Assembly: GCF_002949735.1 (NCBI RefSeq)
Contig: NZ_CP026681.1
Coordinates: forward strand, 310,001-374,000
From: Nostoc sp. 'Peltigera membranacea cyanobiont' N6
Lineage (GTDB): Bacteria; Cyanobacteriota; Cyanobacteriia; Cyanobacteriales; Nostocaceae
DNA length: 64,000 nucleotides
Reading direction: 5' to 3'
A program made the translations under genes and the position numbers. Below, piece after piece: positions 63,939 to 64,000 of this stretch; position 1 is the stretch's first letter; every line of letters begins with the position of its first letter. Below the pieces are notes generated by a model. That model made no database searches. It saw only the letters and a list, made by a program, of their open reading frames with translations, and was not told where the DNA came from.

Positions 63939-64000
63939 TATCCTTGAGTCTCACGCGCTTTGCGTAATTTTTCTGACAGTCGCGCCATCACCACTTCACC
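63938..64000 (-). CDS. Antitoxin, C-terminal end (partial)
   Basis: The last 20 codons and stop are visible, reading GEVVMARLSEKLRKARETQG. The gene continues past the right edge. The position one base before the ParE-type toxin and the basic helical end fit an antitoxin that ends by binding its toxin; the DNA-binding part is outside the window. Confidence 0.7.
   Translation of the reverse strand, partial: GEVVMARLSEKLRKARETQG

Overview
The window comes from a filamentous, Nostoc-like cyanobacterium. This is inferred from the very frequent HIP1 octamer GCGATCGC, heptameric short tandem repeats of the Nostoc type, phycobilisome genes (a CpcS/CpeS lyase and an NblB-like HEAT protein), magnesium-chelatase ChlI, a treZ-treY-treH cluster, a PEP-CTERM protein and giant kinase/ATPase/histidine-kinase hybrids. 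No tool was run; all calls are by eye from sequence and translation.

Layout. 1-9.1 kb: two tandem, paralogous giant Ser/Thr kinase-AAA sensor proteins (the first cut by the window edge). 9.3-20 kb: compact housekeeping genes (degenerate metallo-beta-lactamase fold, M50 protease, phycobilisome genes, tRNA-Ser, two ferredoxins, nuclease lipoprotein, inositol-phosphatase family, J/TPR protein coupled to hisZ, amino-acid ABC ATPase). 20-26 kb: membrane-anchored coiled-coil protein, Tat-exported beta-carbonic anhydrase, UbiD, a secreted protein. 26.3-33.7 kb: trehalose cluster treZ-treY-treH, with its two intergenic gaps filled by a MITE, a 21-bp tandem array, and a MITE nested inside another copy of itself. 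34-54 kb: mixed chromosomal genes (hydrolase, ABC-F, DUF1824, prohibitin, carotenoid-type oxidoreductase, PEP-CTERM, kinase-FGE fusion, RTX-type protein, PotC-like permease, glycosyltransferase, phospholipase-D/HhH lipoprotein, cysteine desulfurase).

54.1-58.9 kb is the most striking stretch: an AT-rich defence cassette (DUF262/DUF1524 GmrSD-like nuclease, divergent DNA methyltransferase, convergent PD-(D/E)xK restriction enzyme, XRE controller). It sits immediately after the cysteine desulfurase gene and is bracketed on its far side by a second, decayed copy of the last ~145 bp of that gene. 58.9-64 kb: small membrane protein, chlI, a frameshifted 5-methylcytosine methyltransferase, a GHL10 glycoside-hydrolase-like secreted protein, and a ParE-type toxin with the end of its antitoxin at the window edge.

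Repeats are unusually important here. Heptamer arrays supply the start codons of two genes, and a heptamer-like tract is read in frame inside the first giant kinase.
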